NCBI GenBank assembly: GCA_910586715.1
Contig: CAJUJG010000007.1
Span: forward strand, 8,517 to 72,516
Length of the DNA stretch: 64,000 nucleotides
Reading direction: 5' to 3'
Origin: an uncultured Lachnospiraceae bacterium
GTDB lineage: Bacteria > Bacillota > Clostridia > Lachnospirales > Lachnospiraceae
The translations under genes and the position numbers were made by a program. The notes below the pieces were generated by a model. It was not told where the DNA came from. It made no database searches and saw only the letters and a program-made list of their open reading frames with translations. Below, one piece after another: positions 34,220-42,974 of this stretch (position 1 is the stretch's first letter; the number at the start of each line of letters is the position of its first letter).

Positions 34220-35233
34220 CTATAGCAGCTCTTTGTATACGTTCAGAACGTTTTTATATGCGATTTTCTCAATTTCGCTCTGCGAAAAGCCCGCTGCTTC
34301 CAGTGCGTCAAACAGCTTATACATCTGTGAACAGTCTGCAATCTCCAATGTACCGTCAATGCCGTCAAAATCCGAGCCAAGACCCAGGCACTCGCTGCCG
34401 CCGGTTTTTACAATATGGCGCGCGTGTTCGGCAATGCGCGCGGCTGTCGATGCGTTGTCGTATTCTGCGTTTAAAAAACAGCCGTAATAATTCAGTCCGA
34501 TTACGCCGCCGCGCTCCGCGATGGTCCTAATCATGTCATCCGTAAGGTTTCTTGCGTGTCCGCAAAGCGCACGCGCATTGGAGTGGCTTGCCACAAAGGG
34601 CTTTTTCGTGCAGTCGGCAATTTGCCAAAAACCTGCGTCGGACAGATGGGACACGTCGATAATAATACCAAGCTCCTCCATTCGCTGCGCAAATTCAAAT
34701 CCGGTTTTCGTCAAGCCTTTTGTACCGTCAAACAGCGGAAATCCGTTTGGATCCGTTTTATCCTGACAGAGATTCGGATTGGCTAACTCGTTTGGATAGT
34801 TCCATGTCAGCGTCATCATGCGGGCGCCGCGCGCGTAAAGCGTCTCAAGATTCTCAATTTTTCCCTTGCAGCATCCGCCTTCTTCAATGCTCAGAAATGC
34901 GGATATTTTTCCGTTACGTTCGTTTTGCGTTATTTCCTCATATGTTTTTATGACACGAATGTCATTTTTGTTTTGTTCCATTTCCGCGTCAAACAGGTCG
35001 ATGAGTGCAAGCACGTATGCAAACGGGTCAAGGTCTTTTTTGAGATTTATGTACATGGCAAAATTTTGCAGTGTATAGCCTGCCTGTTTCATTTTTTGAA
35101 GGTCAATGTGCAGATTATTTGCACGCAAACTATCTGTATAAGGGCTGATTTCGGCTGGTTTCGACGATTTGCCGCCGCCTTTTCGATCCCATAGTTCTGA
35201 TATTGTGTCACAGTGCATGTCGGCGATTTTCAT
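34220..35233 (-). CDS. Membrane-dipeptidase family (M19) metallopeptidase
   Basis: A zinc dipeptidase of the M19/renal dipeptidase family, 337 residues. Metal-site motifs are present: H-x-D in ADMHCDT at the N-terminus, the bridging Glu in LSIEEGG, His in IDVSHLSD, His in ASHSNARAL, and Asp in GSDFDGI. Like many bacterial members it has no signal peptide, so it is probably cytoplasmic and cleaves dipeptides, possibly D-amino acid-containing ones. The ATG at 35233 has AAAGGAG nine bases upstream. It stands between the GH36 gene and the dispersed element, with no evident functional link to either. Confidence 0.9.
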   Translation of the reverse strand: MKIADMHCDTISELWDRKGGGKSSKPAEISPYTDSLRANNLHIDLQKMKQAGYTLQNFAMYINLKKDLDPFAYVLALIDLFDAEMEQNKNDIRVIKTYEEITQNERNGKISAFLSIEEGGCCKGKIENLETLYARGARMMTLTWNYPNELANPNLCQDKTDPNGFPLFDGTKGLTKTGFEFAQRMEELGIIIDVSHLSDAGFWQIADCTKKPFVASHSNARALCGHARNLTDDMIRTIAERGGVIGLNYYGCFLNAEYDNASTAARIAEHARHIVKTGGSECLGLGSDFDGIDGTLEIADCSQMYKLFDALEAAGFSQSEIEKIAYKNVLNVYKELL

Positions 35234-35306
35234 TTCCAAATTCTCCTTTGCTATCATTCCTTGTTTATTTTTATAATCAAGTAGGGGAACGATCTTCTCC
35301 ACTACT

Positions 35307-35412
35307 CGCCGCGCGCCCCATGCGCCGCTTTAGTGGCATACTTCCTTTGCATGGGGCTGCGCATCCCCCGGAGGGTTTTTTACTTTATAGGACGTAATTT
35401 CCTATAAAGTAA
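35307..35412 (+). repeat. Structured dispersed element, copy 2
   Basis: Same orientation and architecture as 5937-6042. The 3' half, from GCATCCCCCGGAGGG to the inverted repeat ACTTTATAGGA/TCCTATAAAGT, differs only in the T-run length. The 5' half forms an outer GCCCCATGC/GCATGGGGC stem around an inner GCCGC-TTTA-GTGGC hairpin and then CATACTTCCTTT. Stem bases differ from copy 1 but pairing is kept. It also abuts a terminator of a leftward gene. Confidence 0.8.
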
Positions 35413-35413
35413 T

Positions 35414-35437
35414 AAAAGGGGCTGATTTGCCCCTTTT
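35414..35437 (-). terminator. Terminator of the flavoredoxin-rubredoxin gene
   Basis: A 9-bp stem AAAAGGGGC/GCCCCTTTT, loop of six, 18 bases past the stop codon. The arm ends give a T tract on the minus strand. Confidence 0.85.
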
Positions 35438-35454
35438 GTAATATAGCTGTCTTT

Positions 35455-36054
35455 TTAGCTGATTGGTTTAAAATCCGACGCGGGATGTTTGCACCACGGG
35501 CAGATAAAGTCATCAGGAAGCGTGTCACCCTCGTACACATAACCGCACACAACACAGATAAATCCTTTTTTCTTATCCGCAGGCGCAGTCTTGATATTTT
35601 TCTGATAATAACTGTAAGTCACGGACTCTTCTTCCGCAAGGACTTCGCAATCCGTCACGTCCGCCAAAAAGAGCGTATGCGTGCCCAAATCAGTCGCGGA
35701 AATTACTTTTGCGCAAATATAGGCATTTGTTTCCTCCGCCAAATAAATCACGCCGTTCCCCGCTCTTTGGTAGGTAATCGCTTCTGTCTTGTCGACATCC
35801 TTACCGCTCTGAAAACCCCAGTGTTTGTAGGTGTCAAACTTTGAATTCTCGGTCAGAACCGACACGTTAAAAACACCTGTTTTCACTATCATGTCATGCG
35901 TATAATTCTGCTTATTTACTGCTACGGCAATCCGGTTCGGCTCTGTTGTTACCTGCGTTACCGTATTTACAATGCATCCGTTGTCTTTGTCGCCGTCTCT
36001 TGCCGTCAGGATAAACAAACCATAGGTCAGCTTATACATTGCTTTGTTATTCAT
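35455..36054 (-). CDS. hrb: Flavin reductase-rubredoxin fusion (high-molecular-weight rubredoxin, Hrb)
   Basis: A 199-residue two-domain electron carrier. Residues 1-150 are an FMN-binding flavoredoxin-type flavin reductase domain (ILTARDGDKDNGCIVNTVTQV). Residues 163-199 are a rubredoxin with C167-x-x-C170 and C185-x-x-C188. Known Hrb proteins pass electrons from NAD(P)H to flavodiiron proteins that remove NO or oxygen. No flavodiiron gene is next to it. Together with PerR and reverse rubrerythrin it gives the window two rubredoxin-fusion defence proteins. AAAGGAAA precedes the ATG and a consensus promoter lies at 36115. Confidence 0.9.
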   Translation of the reverse strand: MNNKAMYKLTYGLFILTARDGDKDNGCIVNTVTQVTTEPNRIAVAVNKQNYTHDMIVKTGVFNVSVLTENSKFDTYKHWGFQSGKDVDKTEAITYQRAGNGVIYLAEETNAYICAKVISATDLGTHTLFLADVTDCEVLAEEESVTYSYYQKNIKTAPADKKKGFICVVCGYVYEGDTLPDDFICPWCKHPASDFKPIS

Positions 36055-36114
36055 AATCTTTTTTCCTTTCTTTTGCGTTGTATTTACATACTATTTTTCC
36101 CAATTTATTATAAT

Positions 36115-36143
36115 ATTATAGCATATAAACTTGTTTGGGTAAA
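36115..36143 (-). promoter_or_regulatory. hrb promoter
   Basis: On the minus strand TTTACC (36138-36143), 17 bases, TATAAT (36115-36120) preceded by an extended TGC. No palindromic operator is obvious around it. Confidence 0.65.
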
Positions 36144-36235
36144 TGAAACTTTTTCACTCTGCAGAGGAACGACTTATAACCGCCATGACGGAACTGTCAT
36201 AGTAATGTCAAATCCGCCCGTCCAATCTTCTATTT

Positions 36236-36436
36236 TTAGCGTAGTTTTTCCAATGACTGTTCGTAAGTGAGGTTGTATTCTTTCCTAAGCTCCTCTATAA
36301 TCCGATCTTCCGTGTATCCGCCTCTGCGCATGATATTAATTGAGGCTTTTATTCCTTTCTCTATACCCTGTTCAAACACAAATTCGTCCTCCGCCTCGCG
36401 ATCCCGTTTTGCCTTTAGGCGCTGCTCATGTTCCAT
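36236..36436 (-). pseudogene. C-terminal remnant of an Rpn/PD-(D/E)XK transposase-like nuclease
   Basis: Only 66 residues remain. The charged stretch EHEQRLKAKRDREAEDEF, then FEQGIEKGIKASI and a helical end (EDRIIEELRKEYNLTYEQSL), is the tail typical of Rpn-family recombination-promoting nucleases. The catalytic N-terminal domain is absent: reading upstream in frame meets a stop 11 codons before the first ATG. Family assignment is by pattern and is moderate. It is probably a relic, although a short peptide could still be made. Confidence 0.55.
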
Positions 36437-36482
36437 TCTTAGTCTGTCGGTAAGGCTAATCTCCTTTCATTCCTTAATCGCC

Positions 36483-38393
36483 TCAATACTCCCCATATGT
36501 CCCTTTGGTTGTTTTCTTCACCTCATAAAGCGCTTCGTCCGCGCGGCTTAAAAGTGCAGACAGCTCCTCGTTCGCATCCGCAGTCCACGCAAATCCGGCG
36601 GATGCGCTGATAATGCGCTCCTCCGTATCCGACAGCACAACTATGTTTTCACCAAGCCTTCTGTAAAATTCATCTAAATATGCAGCGACATCCGCCCTGC
36701 CGTCACAATCATAAATCATCATGCAAAACTCGTCTCCGGAACGCCTTGCCGTCAGAAAATGCTCCTGCGGCATCGCGTTCAGAACAGCGGCAAAGCTCTG
36801 AAGATAGCGGTCTCCGACATCATGCCCGTACGTGTCGTTAATTCCCTTAAAATAATCCAAATCCAGCATGACAACCGCACAGACTTTTTCCGGCTGCATC
36901 TTCTCCAACCGTTCCTGTGCCAGCTGCTGAAAATGACGGTATTTATAAAGTCTTGTCAACGCATCATGCGTATTTTCGTAGCGCATGCGGCTCTTTTCCA
37001 TCATATCCGTCGTTACGTCCGTGATAACGCCAAGCTTACGCTTCTGCGACTCAGACATATGAATGCGGATATATTTCATGTCATTAATCCGGTAAACGTC
37101 CTCCTCACCCTCCACGGCATCCCGCGTAATCCAACACATATAGCGGTCAAACGCATCCGCATTACGGCAAAGCTCCGTAACCTTCTCTGTGGGAATTTCC
37201 AGCAGCTTTCCAATTCCCGACGTCGCAAACACATGTTCTTCTCCGCTGCCGTATTCATACGCCGCCAGCGGAATTCCGCTGATGTCAATAATGGCAGAAA
37301 TCCGGTCGGACAGGTTGATAATGCTCTTTACCATTGTATTAATGCCGCCGCTTAATTTCTCAAACTCGCGGTTGCCGCCAACCTCCACCGTCGTGTCAAG
37401 ATTCCCGTCCGTTATTGATGAGAGGTTCTCCAAAATATGATGTATCCCGTCCGTTACTTTCCATTTTACAAGGCAGTACAAAAGCAAAATAACCGCCGCC
37501 TCGACAAACAGCAGATAAATCAATGTGTGAAACGTATTTTCCAACAGTTTCCGAAACATCACATCTGCCGGAAGCGCGGCGCATATCAGCACATCATCAT
37601 AGCTTCGGCTCACCACATACCGTTTTCTGCCATCTGCTCCTTTCTGATACGCCCCTTTCATGCACTGCAAAAGGGACTCCAGCTGATAGCATTCTTCCGT
37701 AAACGCCTGCTCCATACTTCCGGAATGTCCCAAAACTTCCCCTGTAGAACGGTCAAGCACAAAAAGCTCCTCGTCCACGTCCATCGGAAACCTTGAGAAA
37801 ATATAATCATACGTGTTCCTCGACTGCGCCTCCAGTTGGCGCTCCGGCACAAATCCAACCTGAACAACACCTTTTTGGCTCTTTCTCGCAACACCCACAT
37901 ACTGCATTACTTTGTCTTCTGCTGCATTCGGCTGCGGCTCCTGAATCAAATAGGCATCCTCCTCTTCGCTTTCCAAAAGGTCAAGAAAAGGACTCGTCTG
38001 TTCATGATCTGCCATATCAATCCCAATATATTCGGAAACCGAACCATACGCAATAATGCCGTTTTCGTCAATGACGTGCAGTTCATCCACATTCAAAAGC
38101 CTTGCCAAATACTGCATCTGCGGTACGTCCGTGACAATCTCCTCCTGCCGGTCCATCACATAGGCTGCCGCACGCGCTCTGATTAAGTAATCCTCATCTA
38201 AATTTTCCTTGATTAACGCAAGCTCCATACGATTGTTTTCCAATGTATGGATAACCTGTTCTATTTTTGTGTGAAATGTATTAAATTGCTGATTTTCAAG
38301 CGTACGCCTGCTAAGCAGAAAATTGATAAAAAGTATTAAAAGAATTGCGGACGTCACAATTGCAACTGTATATTTGATAAATGTTTTTTGCAT
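36483..38393 (-). CDS. Membrane diguanylate cyclase (GGDEF) with extracellular sensor
   Basis: A 636-residue protein predicted to make cyclic di-GMP. Membrane helices flank an extracellular CACHE-like sensor (about 8-28 and 290-312). A HAMP-type segment and a PAS-like domain (about 370-455) follow. The GGDEF domain occupies the last 170 residues; the active-site signature reads RRSGDEF, so SGDEF replaces GGDEF, a substitution tolerated in many active enzymes. The LDLDYFKGINDTYGHDVGD magnesium/GTP segment is intact. It forms a natural opposite to the EAL protein at 29936. Its ligand is unknown. Confidence 0.9.
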   Translation of the reverse strand: MQKTFIKYTVAIVTSAILLILFINFLLSRRTLENQQFNTFHTKIEQVIHTLENNRMELALIKENLDEDYLIRARAAAYVMDRQEEIVTDVPQMQYLARLLNVDELHVIDENGIIAYGSVSEYIGIDMADHEQTSPFLDLLESEEEDAYLIQEPQPNAAEDKVMQYVGVARKSQKGVVQVGFVPERQLEAQSRNTYDYIFSRFPMDVDEELFVLDRSTGEVLGHSGSMEQAFTEECYQLESLLQCMKGAYQKGADGRKRYVVSRSYDDVLICAALPADVMFRKLLENTFHTLIYLLFVEAAVILLLYCLVKWKVTDGIHHILENLSSITDGNLDTTVEVGGNREFEKLSGGINTMVKSIINLSDRISAIIDISGIPLAAYEYGSGEEHVFATSGIGKLLEIPTEKVTELCRNADAFDRYMCWITRDAVEGEEDVYRINDMKYIRIHMSESQKRKLGVITDVTTDMMEKSRMRYENTHDALTRLYKYRHFQQLAQERLEKMQPEKVCAVVMLDLDYFKGINDTYGHDVGDRYLQSFAAVLNAMPQEHFLTARRSGDEFCMMIYDCDGRADVAAYLDEFYRRLGENIVVLSDTEERIISASAGFAWTADANEELSALLSRADEALYEVKKTTKGTYGEY

Positions 38394-38436
38394 ATAAGTC
38401 CCTCATTCTTTCCAAGACCTGTCTCTTCTTATACGG

Positions 38437-38465
38437 GGAAGAATGCCCTATTCGGGCATTCTTCC
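38437..38465. terminator. Long perfect hairpin between the GGDEF and AgrC-like genes
   Basis: A perfect 12-bp stem GGAAGAATGCCC/GGGCATTCTTCC with loop TATTC. No T tract follows on either strand, so it could be a terminator aided by Rho, an mRNA-stability element or a protein site. It lies 44 bases before the GGDEF start and 94 bases after the AgrC-like stop. Confidence 0.6.
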
Positions 38466-38558
38466 AGAGATGGTTTAGAAGGGGGTTCTAAAATAATCCC
38501 TTTTCTATTATATCATACCCAAATGCACGTTATAATGTCATTTTCTTCGCAAAAAAGG

Positions 38559-39845
38559 CTAAAATTTCGCAAACAGCATTATACAAAACATCGTTCCCTC
38601 ACAATAACAACTGATATCTCCGCCAATTTTATCCGAAAATGCCTGAACGCTCTGCATTCCCCAACCGTGATTTCCTCCCTTTCTGCTCTTTGGCAAACCC
38701 GTATAGGAGTCAAAGACAATCTCCGCATCATATTCGTTTTTCATCTGAATCAGCAAGTGGTCATCCTCACATCGGATTTTCACGTCCACAAATTTCCGCT
38801 CATTCTCAAAGCCCTTAACACAATCCAACGCATTCTCAAAAAGATTGGCAAGCACCAGCGCAAACTCATAACCGTTAACTGGAATTTCTTTTGCGACGAC
38901 AATATCCCCCCGCACCACAACATTCAAGGAATCCGCCTCTTCCATCACATGGGAAAGGATGGTATTCACAATCAAATTCTCGCAATACTTTTTGATTTTA
39001 TTCTCGCCCGCAACTGTATTGATATGCGCCGTCACACGCTTAATCTCGTCATACTCCCCCTGCTCCAAAAATGCATCAATCATATTGGAATAGTGACGCA
39101 TGTCATGCCGCAGAATGCGCAGATTTTTCTCCGACTGCTCCACTGAATAATACTGGTTTTCCAATCCCTTAATATACGCTTCAAACATCACGTTTTTCCA
39201 ATAGGTATCCGCCCGGTCGGATTCACTCTCCACATACCGGAACGCAACCACATACGACGTCAGCATAGTCGCAATCAGCACGAGAACGCCAATCATATTT
39301 TCCGGAATCTCATAAAGCGTGTTTGGAAAAAACGCAAAATAAGAAAAACTGCAATAAAAAAGTACCGGAATCAGGCACAGCTCCCACCAGTTTTTAACGG
39401 ATTCCTTAAATTGAAATTTCAGCCAAATCTCCCGGGTTCTCCGATACAAAATAAACAAAATACCGGCATGAACCGCAAAGCTTCCAGCCAAAGAAACAGC
39501 CGCATTACCTGTCCAAATGTCAAACACAGTCGCGGCAACGCTTCCTATAATCACATAATTGGAGGCGCTCAGACCTGCAAAAAGCGCCTTACTGTCCCTT
39601 TTTTGCGACAGAAAAAGTCCCGTAAACTGTACCACGAATATTTGAAAAATTGTCACAAATGTATAACACCCGTCACTGTCCGGAAACGCGTTCAATTTCA
39701 TGCAGTCCGTTACGCACAATGCAACAAAGGCAAGCACACAGATAAGCGCCGTCTTCTTCCTGGAATAGCGGCACGCAATAAACAGGTACAGAAACAGCAT
39801 CAGGAAAATATGGCTTATCATATAGTACATATTTTTATAATACAC
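38559..39845 (-). CDS. AgrC-like quorum-sensing type histidine kinase (GHKL)
   Basis: A 428-residue kinase with six or seven hydrophobic helices in the first 215 residues and no extracellular domain, as in AgrC/ComD-type peptide receptors. The phosphoacceptor His is in LRHDMRHYSNMIDAF near 245. The GHKL ATPase keeps LANLFENALDCV and NHGWGMQSV. A GTG start is used; AGGAGG lies eight bases upstream and overlaps the end of the regulator gene. No agrB or agrD-like gene is adjacent, so the ligand is open. It forms an operon with the LytTR regulator. Confidence 0.88.
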   Translation of the reverse strand: MYYKNMYYMISHIFLMLFLYLFIACRYSRKKTALICVLAFVALCVTDCMKLNAFPDSDGCYTFVTIFQIFVVQFTGLFLSQKRDSKALFAGLSASNYVIIGSVAATVFDIWTGNAAVSLAGSFAVHAGILFILYRRTREIWLKFQFKESVKNWWELCLIPVLFYCSFSYFAFFPNTLYEIPENMIGVLVLIATMLTSYVVAFRYVESESDRADTYWKNVMFEAYIKGLENQYYSVEQSEKNLRILRHDMRHYSNMIDAFLEQGEYDEIKRVTAHINTVAGENKIKKYCENLIVNTILSHVMEEADSLNVVVRGDIVVAKEIPVNGYEFALVLANLFENALDCVKGFENERKFVDVKIRCEDDHLLIQMKNEYDAEIVFDSYTGLPKSRKGGNHGWGMQSVQAFSDKIGGDISCYCEGTMFCIMLFAKF

Positions 39846-39857
39846 TGTTTGCGCCTC

Positions 39858-40592
39858 CTACCTGTAATATTCCGTAACAAAAAGAAGATATTCCTTCTTA
39901 ACATCTGCCGCCCTGTTTTTGCTAACCGGAATACTTTTTCCGCTTTCCATCAGTACAGTTTTTTGTGTTAATTTTTTAACATAGCACATATTAATCAAAA
40001 AGGATTTGTGAACCTGTATAAAATTCTTATCTTCTGCGATTTCCTTAATTTCCTCATTAAACGATTTTCTAATAAAAATGCTCTTAATTAATTCACCATC
40101 CATCAGCCAAATGTTCAGTACACGGGAATAATTTTCAATATACTCAATTTTAGAATATGGCACTGCCACAAGCCCGTTTTTTGTCTTTACCGAATAGATA
40201 GGCTCCTTTTCCATTTTGGTAAGGGACAGCGCATAATCAAGCGCCTCAAAAAACCGCTCTTCACTGACCGGCTTCAGGAGATAGCGTATGGCACGCACCC
40301 CATATGCCTCAAATGCGAAATCGTCCGACGAAGTAATATAGACAATAACGCTTTCCCTGCCGGTACGCCGGATTTCGCTCCCAATATCAATCCCCGTCTT
40401 TTTTGACATAATCATGTCTAATATATAAATGTCTGCCAGGTCTTCTGTTTGTATTTTCCGATAAAGTGTTTCGGCATCTAAGAACTTCTCTGTGTCAAGT
40501 CTTATATTTGAATTGGCTTGCCTGTAACTTGTCAGCAGCCTTTCAATCTTTGCCAAATCCTCCTCGTCGTCGTCGCAGACTACAATCTTCAT
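39858..40592 (-). CDS. LytTR-type response regulator (AgrA-like)
   Basis: A 244-residue regulator. The receiver domain starts MKIVVCDDDEED with phosphoacceptor Asp in IYILDMIM near 58 and lysine in YLLKPVSEE. The LytTR DNA-binding domain fills residues 135-244 (YIENYSRVLNIW, FIQVHKSFLINMCYVKKL). The ATG at 40592 has AAAGGAG upstream; a start nine codons earlier is less likely. It is transcribed first, then the AgrC-like kinase. Confidence 0.9.
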   Translation of the reverse strand: MKIVVCDDDEEDLAKIERLLTSYRQANSNIRLDTEKFLDAETLYRKIQTEDLADIYILDMIMSKKTGIDIGSEIRRTGRESVIVYITSSDDFAFEAYGVRAIRYLLKPVSEERFFEALDYALSLTKMEKEPIYSVKTKNGLVAVPYSKIEYIENYSRVLNIWLMDGELIKSIFIRKSFNEEIKEIAEDKNFIQVHKSFLINMCYVKKLTQKTVLMESGKSIPVSKNRAADVKKEYLLFVTEYYR

Positions 40593-40620
40593 ATGTGCTT
40601 TGCTCCTTTTTCCCCACAAA

Positions 40621-40692
40621 AATACCGTAAAACGTGCAGACAGACTGTATTCGTTTCACGGTAAATTTTATTCTTTTAAATTTAGTATAGCA
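40621..40692 (-). promoter_or_regulatory. Extended -10 and inverted repeat upstream of the LytTR regulator
   Basis: A minus-strand TGC-TATACT (40684-40692) is a good extended -10. Downstream of it, inside the expected leader, is an imperfect inverted repeat: TACCGT-A-AAACG (40623-40634) and CGTTT-C-ACGGTA (40652-40663). It may be a regulator site or an mRNA hairpin. Confidence 0.5.
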
Positions 40693-40759
40693 TAGGATTT
40701 GGAGAAATACTATGATTGTTTTTACGCGTTTTTAACGACCTACTGTTTTATTCCAATTT

Positions 40760-42055
40760 TTACAAACTTATCCGGCAGCAAAATCCCCCGCTCTCTCCCT
40801 TGTCGAATCGCACGCGCCAATGATGAAACGCCGCAATCTGCCGCACAAGGCGGATACCGAGTCCGTGCTCAGGAAGTTTGTTTGATTTTATCTTTGCATT
40901 GAAACGCCTCAGCTGTTCCCCGCTTGCGCCGCAGCCGTTGTCGGACAATTCCAATATGTATTTCCTAAACGTGGGAGACTGCTTTTTCGTAAGGGATACC
41001 GCAATTTTGCAGCCCTGCGGATTGTGAATAATGGAATTGTTCACCAAATTTTCAATCATCCGTTTTATCAGCTCCTTATCGCCTTTGACGGACAGCTGCT
41101 CCAATTCTTCGGAAATACTGACACGTATGTCATATTTTTCGTCCATATTTCGATTCAGGATTTCGCAGATTGTATCACGGATAACTGCGGGCAGCAAAAC
41201 CGGTTCCTTTTTCCAGCTTCCCATTCCATAAGTAAGCTTATTTTCTGTATTCAGGTTGGTGACTAAGTTTTTAATGCGCACCGCCTGTTCCTCTATCGCC
41301 TGTGCACGGCGAAAAATGCCGCCTTCATTTTCTGACACATGTGTCATATTTTCCTGCATCATGGTTTTGTCGGCGTCCTGTGCAATATGCAAAATTTCGT
41401 CGGCGTAACCTATCACCAAGGACAGTGGTGTGCGGATGTCGTGTGACACGCCGGCAATCCATGTCGTGCGCTCCTTTTCACGCCTGCGGTGATCCTGTTT
41501 TACCGTAACAACCAGGGTGGCAATTAGTACCGCTATATTTACGATTAACATGCTTGGCAAAGCGTAAATATATGTTACAACGGTTGCTCCCTGATAGGTC
41601 AATGTGTATTTCCATGTCTTTCCTTTTTCCGTCCCGAAGACTACAATTCCGTTATCCGTGATATGCGTGTAGACGGGATAATCCTGCAGATAATACCGCG
41701 AAAATTTCACCGCGTCTGCTATTGTGTACTGCCGCGGCAGCTCCTTTGGCATACAATACTCCCACAGCACAGTACCGTCGTTGTCCAGCAAAAACACAAA
41801 TCCGTTATGCTCATCCACATAATCCTTGTGTTCCTGCGTCAAATCATAATGGTTTATTCCGTTTTCATCCGTATTTTTTTCAAGACCGCTTGCAACATAT
41901 TCAACATATACATTTGCTATACTGTCTTTTGCCTGTATATATGCAAGTACAAAAATGTCCGCAATAAGCAGAAAAAACAGTGTTCCGATTGTCAGTACAA
42001 TGTATTTTATAATATTGTAAATATTGCTTTCGAGTTTTTTCACGTTTCTAACCAT
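40760..42055 (-). CDS. Sensor histidine kinase of the divergent ABC-exporter system
   Basis: A 431-residue kinase with membrane helices at about 16-38 and 166-190 and an extracellular domain of about 125 residues between them. There is no clear HAMP. The phosphoacceptor His is in AGVSHDIRTPLSLVIGY near 205. The ATPase part has MIENLVNNSIIHN, DNGCGA and HGLGIRLVRQI. The build resembles NisK/SpaK- and antibiotic-sensor kinases. It lies 13 bases after its response regulator and diverges from a BcrA-type exporter, so antimicrobial peptide or lantibiotic sensing is the best guess. Confidence 0.87.
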   Translation of the reverse strand: MVRNVKKLESNIYNIIKYIVLTIGTLFFLLIADIFVLAYIQAKDSIANVYVEYVASGLEKNTDENGINHYDLTQEHKDYVDEHNGFVFLLDNDGTVLWEYCMPKELPRQYTIADAVKFSRYYLQDYPVYTHITDNGIVVFGTEKGKTWKYTLTYQGATVVTYIYALPSMLIVNIAVLIATLVVTVKQDHRRREKERTTWIAGVSHDIRTPLSLVIGYADEILHIAQDADKTMMQENMTHVSENEGGIFRRAQAIEEQAVRIKNLVTNLNTENKLTYGMGSWKKEPVLLPAVIRDTICEILNRNMDEKYDIRVSISEELEQLSVKGDKELIKRMIENLVNNSIIHNPQGCKIAVSLTKKQSPTFRKYILELSDNGCGASGEQLRRFNAKIKSNKLPEHGLGIRLVRQIAAFHHWRVRFDKGESGGFCCRISL

Positions 42056-42068
42056 GCACCTTTCGCTT

Positions 42069-42767
42069 TTAATCCTTCAGCTTGTATCCTAAACCCCTGA
42101 TATTGAGCAAATGCGCGGGTTTGGACGGATTTTCCTCAATTTTCTCGCGCAGATGTCTGATATGCACCATCAGGGAATTTTCATAACCATAGCTGCCGTC
42201 GGGCCAAAGCGTATCGCAGAGCGTGTTAATGGACAAAATGCGCCCTTTATTTTCGCATAGTTTTTTCAAAAGTACGTACTCTTTTGCCGTGAGTGCATAA
42301 CTTTCCTCTCCCACATTGATTGTGCCTGCATTCCAATCGACGGTGGCTTTTCCGATTTTGTCCGCCGCGTTTTCGGCATCGATATGATAAGTGCGTTTTA
42401 AGACGGATTTAATCCTGAGCAGCAATTCTTCGGGAAGGAACGGCTTGGTCACGTAATCGTCCGCGCCAAGTCCCAGTCCGCGCAGCCTTGCCCTGTCTTC
42501 ATCGCGCGCCGAGAGAAATATGACACAGATGTCATTTCCTTTTATTTTCTTCATATCTTCAAACAGGTGAAAGCCGTCGCCATCGGGTAGCATGACATCC
42601 AAAATCAGCAGATGGTATTCATTTTTTTCAATTCGCGCTATTGCCTGCGCACTGTCTGCCGCTGTGTCCACATGCCAAAAACCGTCGTTTTTAAGCAGGT
42701 CTTTTACCATTTTCAAAAGCGGCGCCTCGTCGTCGACCAAAAGTATTTTGCTGTCATATAGTGTCAT
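42069..42767 (-). CDS. OmpR-type response regulator of the ABC-exporter system
   Basis: A 232-residue winged-helix regulator. Phosphoacceptor D54 is in LLILDVMLPDGDGF, and the lysine is in YVTKPFLPEE. The DNA-binding domain ends NIRGLGYKLKD, where many relatives have W-G-x-G-Y. It is first in the operon with its kinase. The likely target is the AAGGTAA direct repeat in the divergent promoter region at 42867-42884. Confidence 0.9.
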   Translation of the reverse strand: MTLYDSKILLVDDEAPLLKMVKDLLKNDGFWHVDTAADSAQAIARIEKNEYHLLILDVMLPDGDGFHLFEDMKKIKGNDICVIFLSARDEDRARLRGLGLGADDYVTKPFLPEELLLRIKSVLKRTYHIDAENAADKIGKATVDWNAGTINVGEESYALTAKEYVLLKKLCENKGRILSINTLCDTLWPDGSYGYENSLMVHIRHLREKIEENPSKPAHLLNIRGLGYKLKD

Positions 42768-42866
42768 GTTTCCACACCTTCCTTCTGTTGTTCAATTTGC
42801 ATTTATATTGGTTTGTATTCATTATAATACGGATTATCGGCATTCGCATTTATTTTTAAAAAAATT

Positions 42867-42884
42867 AAGGTAATTATAAGGTAA
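42867..42884. promoter_or_regulatory. 11-bp-phased direct repeat, candidate response regulator site
   Basis: AAGGTAA occurs at 42867-42873 and 42878-42884, exactly 11 bp apart. OmpR-family dimers bind such phased direct repeats. The site lies about 40 bp upstream of the exporter -35 (TTGAAA, 42924) in the divergent region. Confidence 0.6.
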
Positions 42885-42923
42885 CATTCATGTTCCTTTA
42901 ATATAACGGTTTTATGATTTCTG

Positions 42924-42953
42924 TTGAAAGCAATCAAAATTTGCTGTTATTCT
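42924..42953 (+). promoter_or_regulatory. Candidate promoter of the ABC exporter
   Basis: TTGAAA (42924-42929), 18 bases, TATTCT (42948-42953), just before the ATG at 42975. Confidence 0.5.
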
Positions 42954-42974
42954 AACAGAAAGGACGAAACCACC

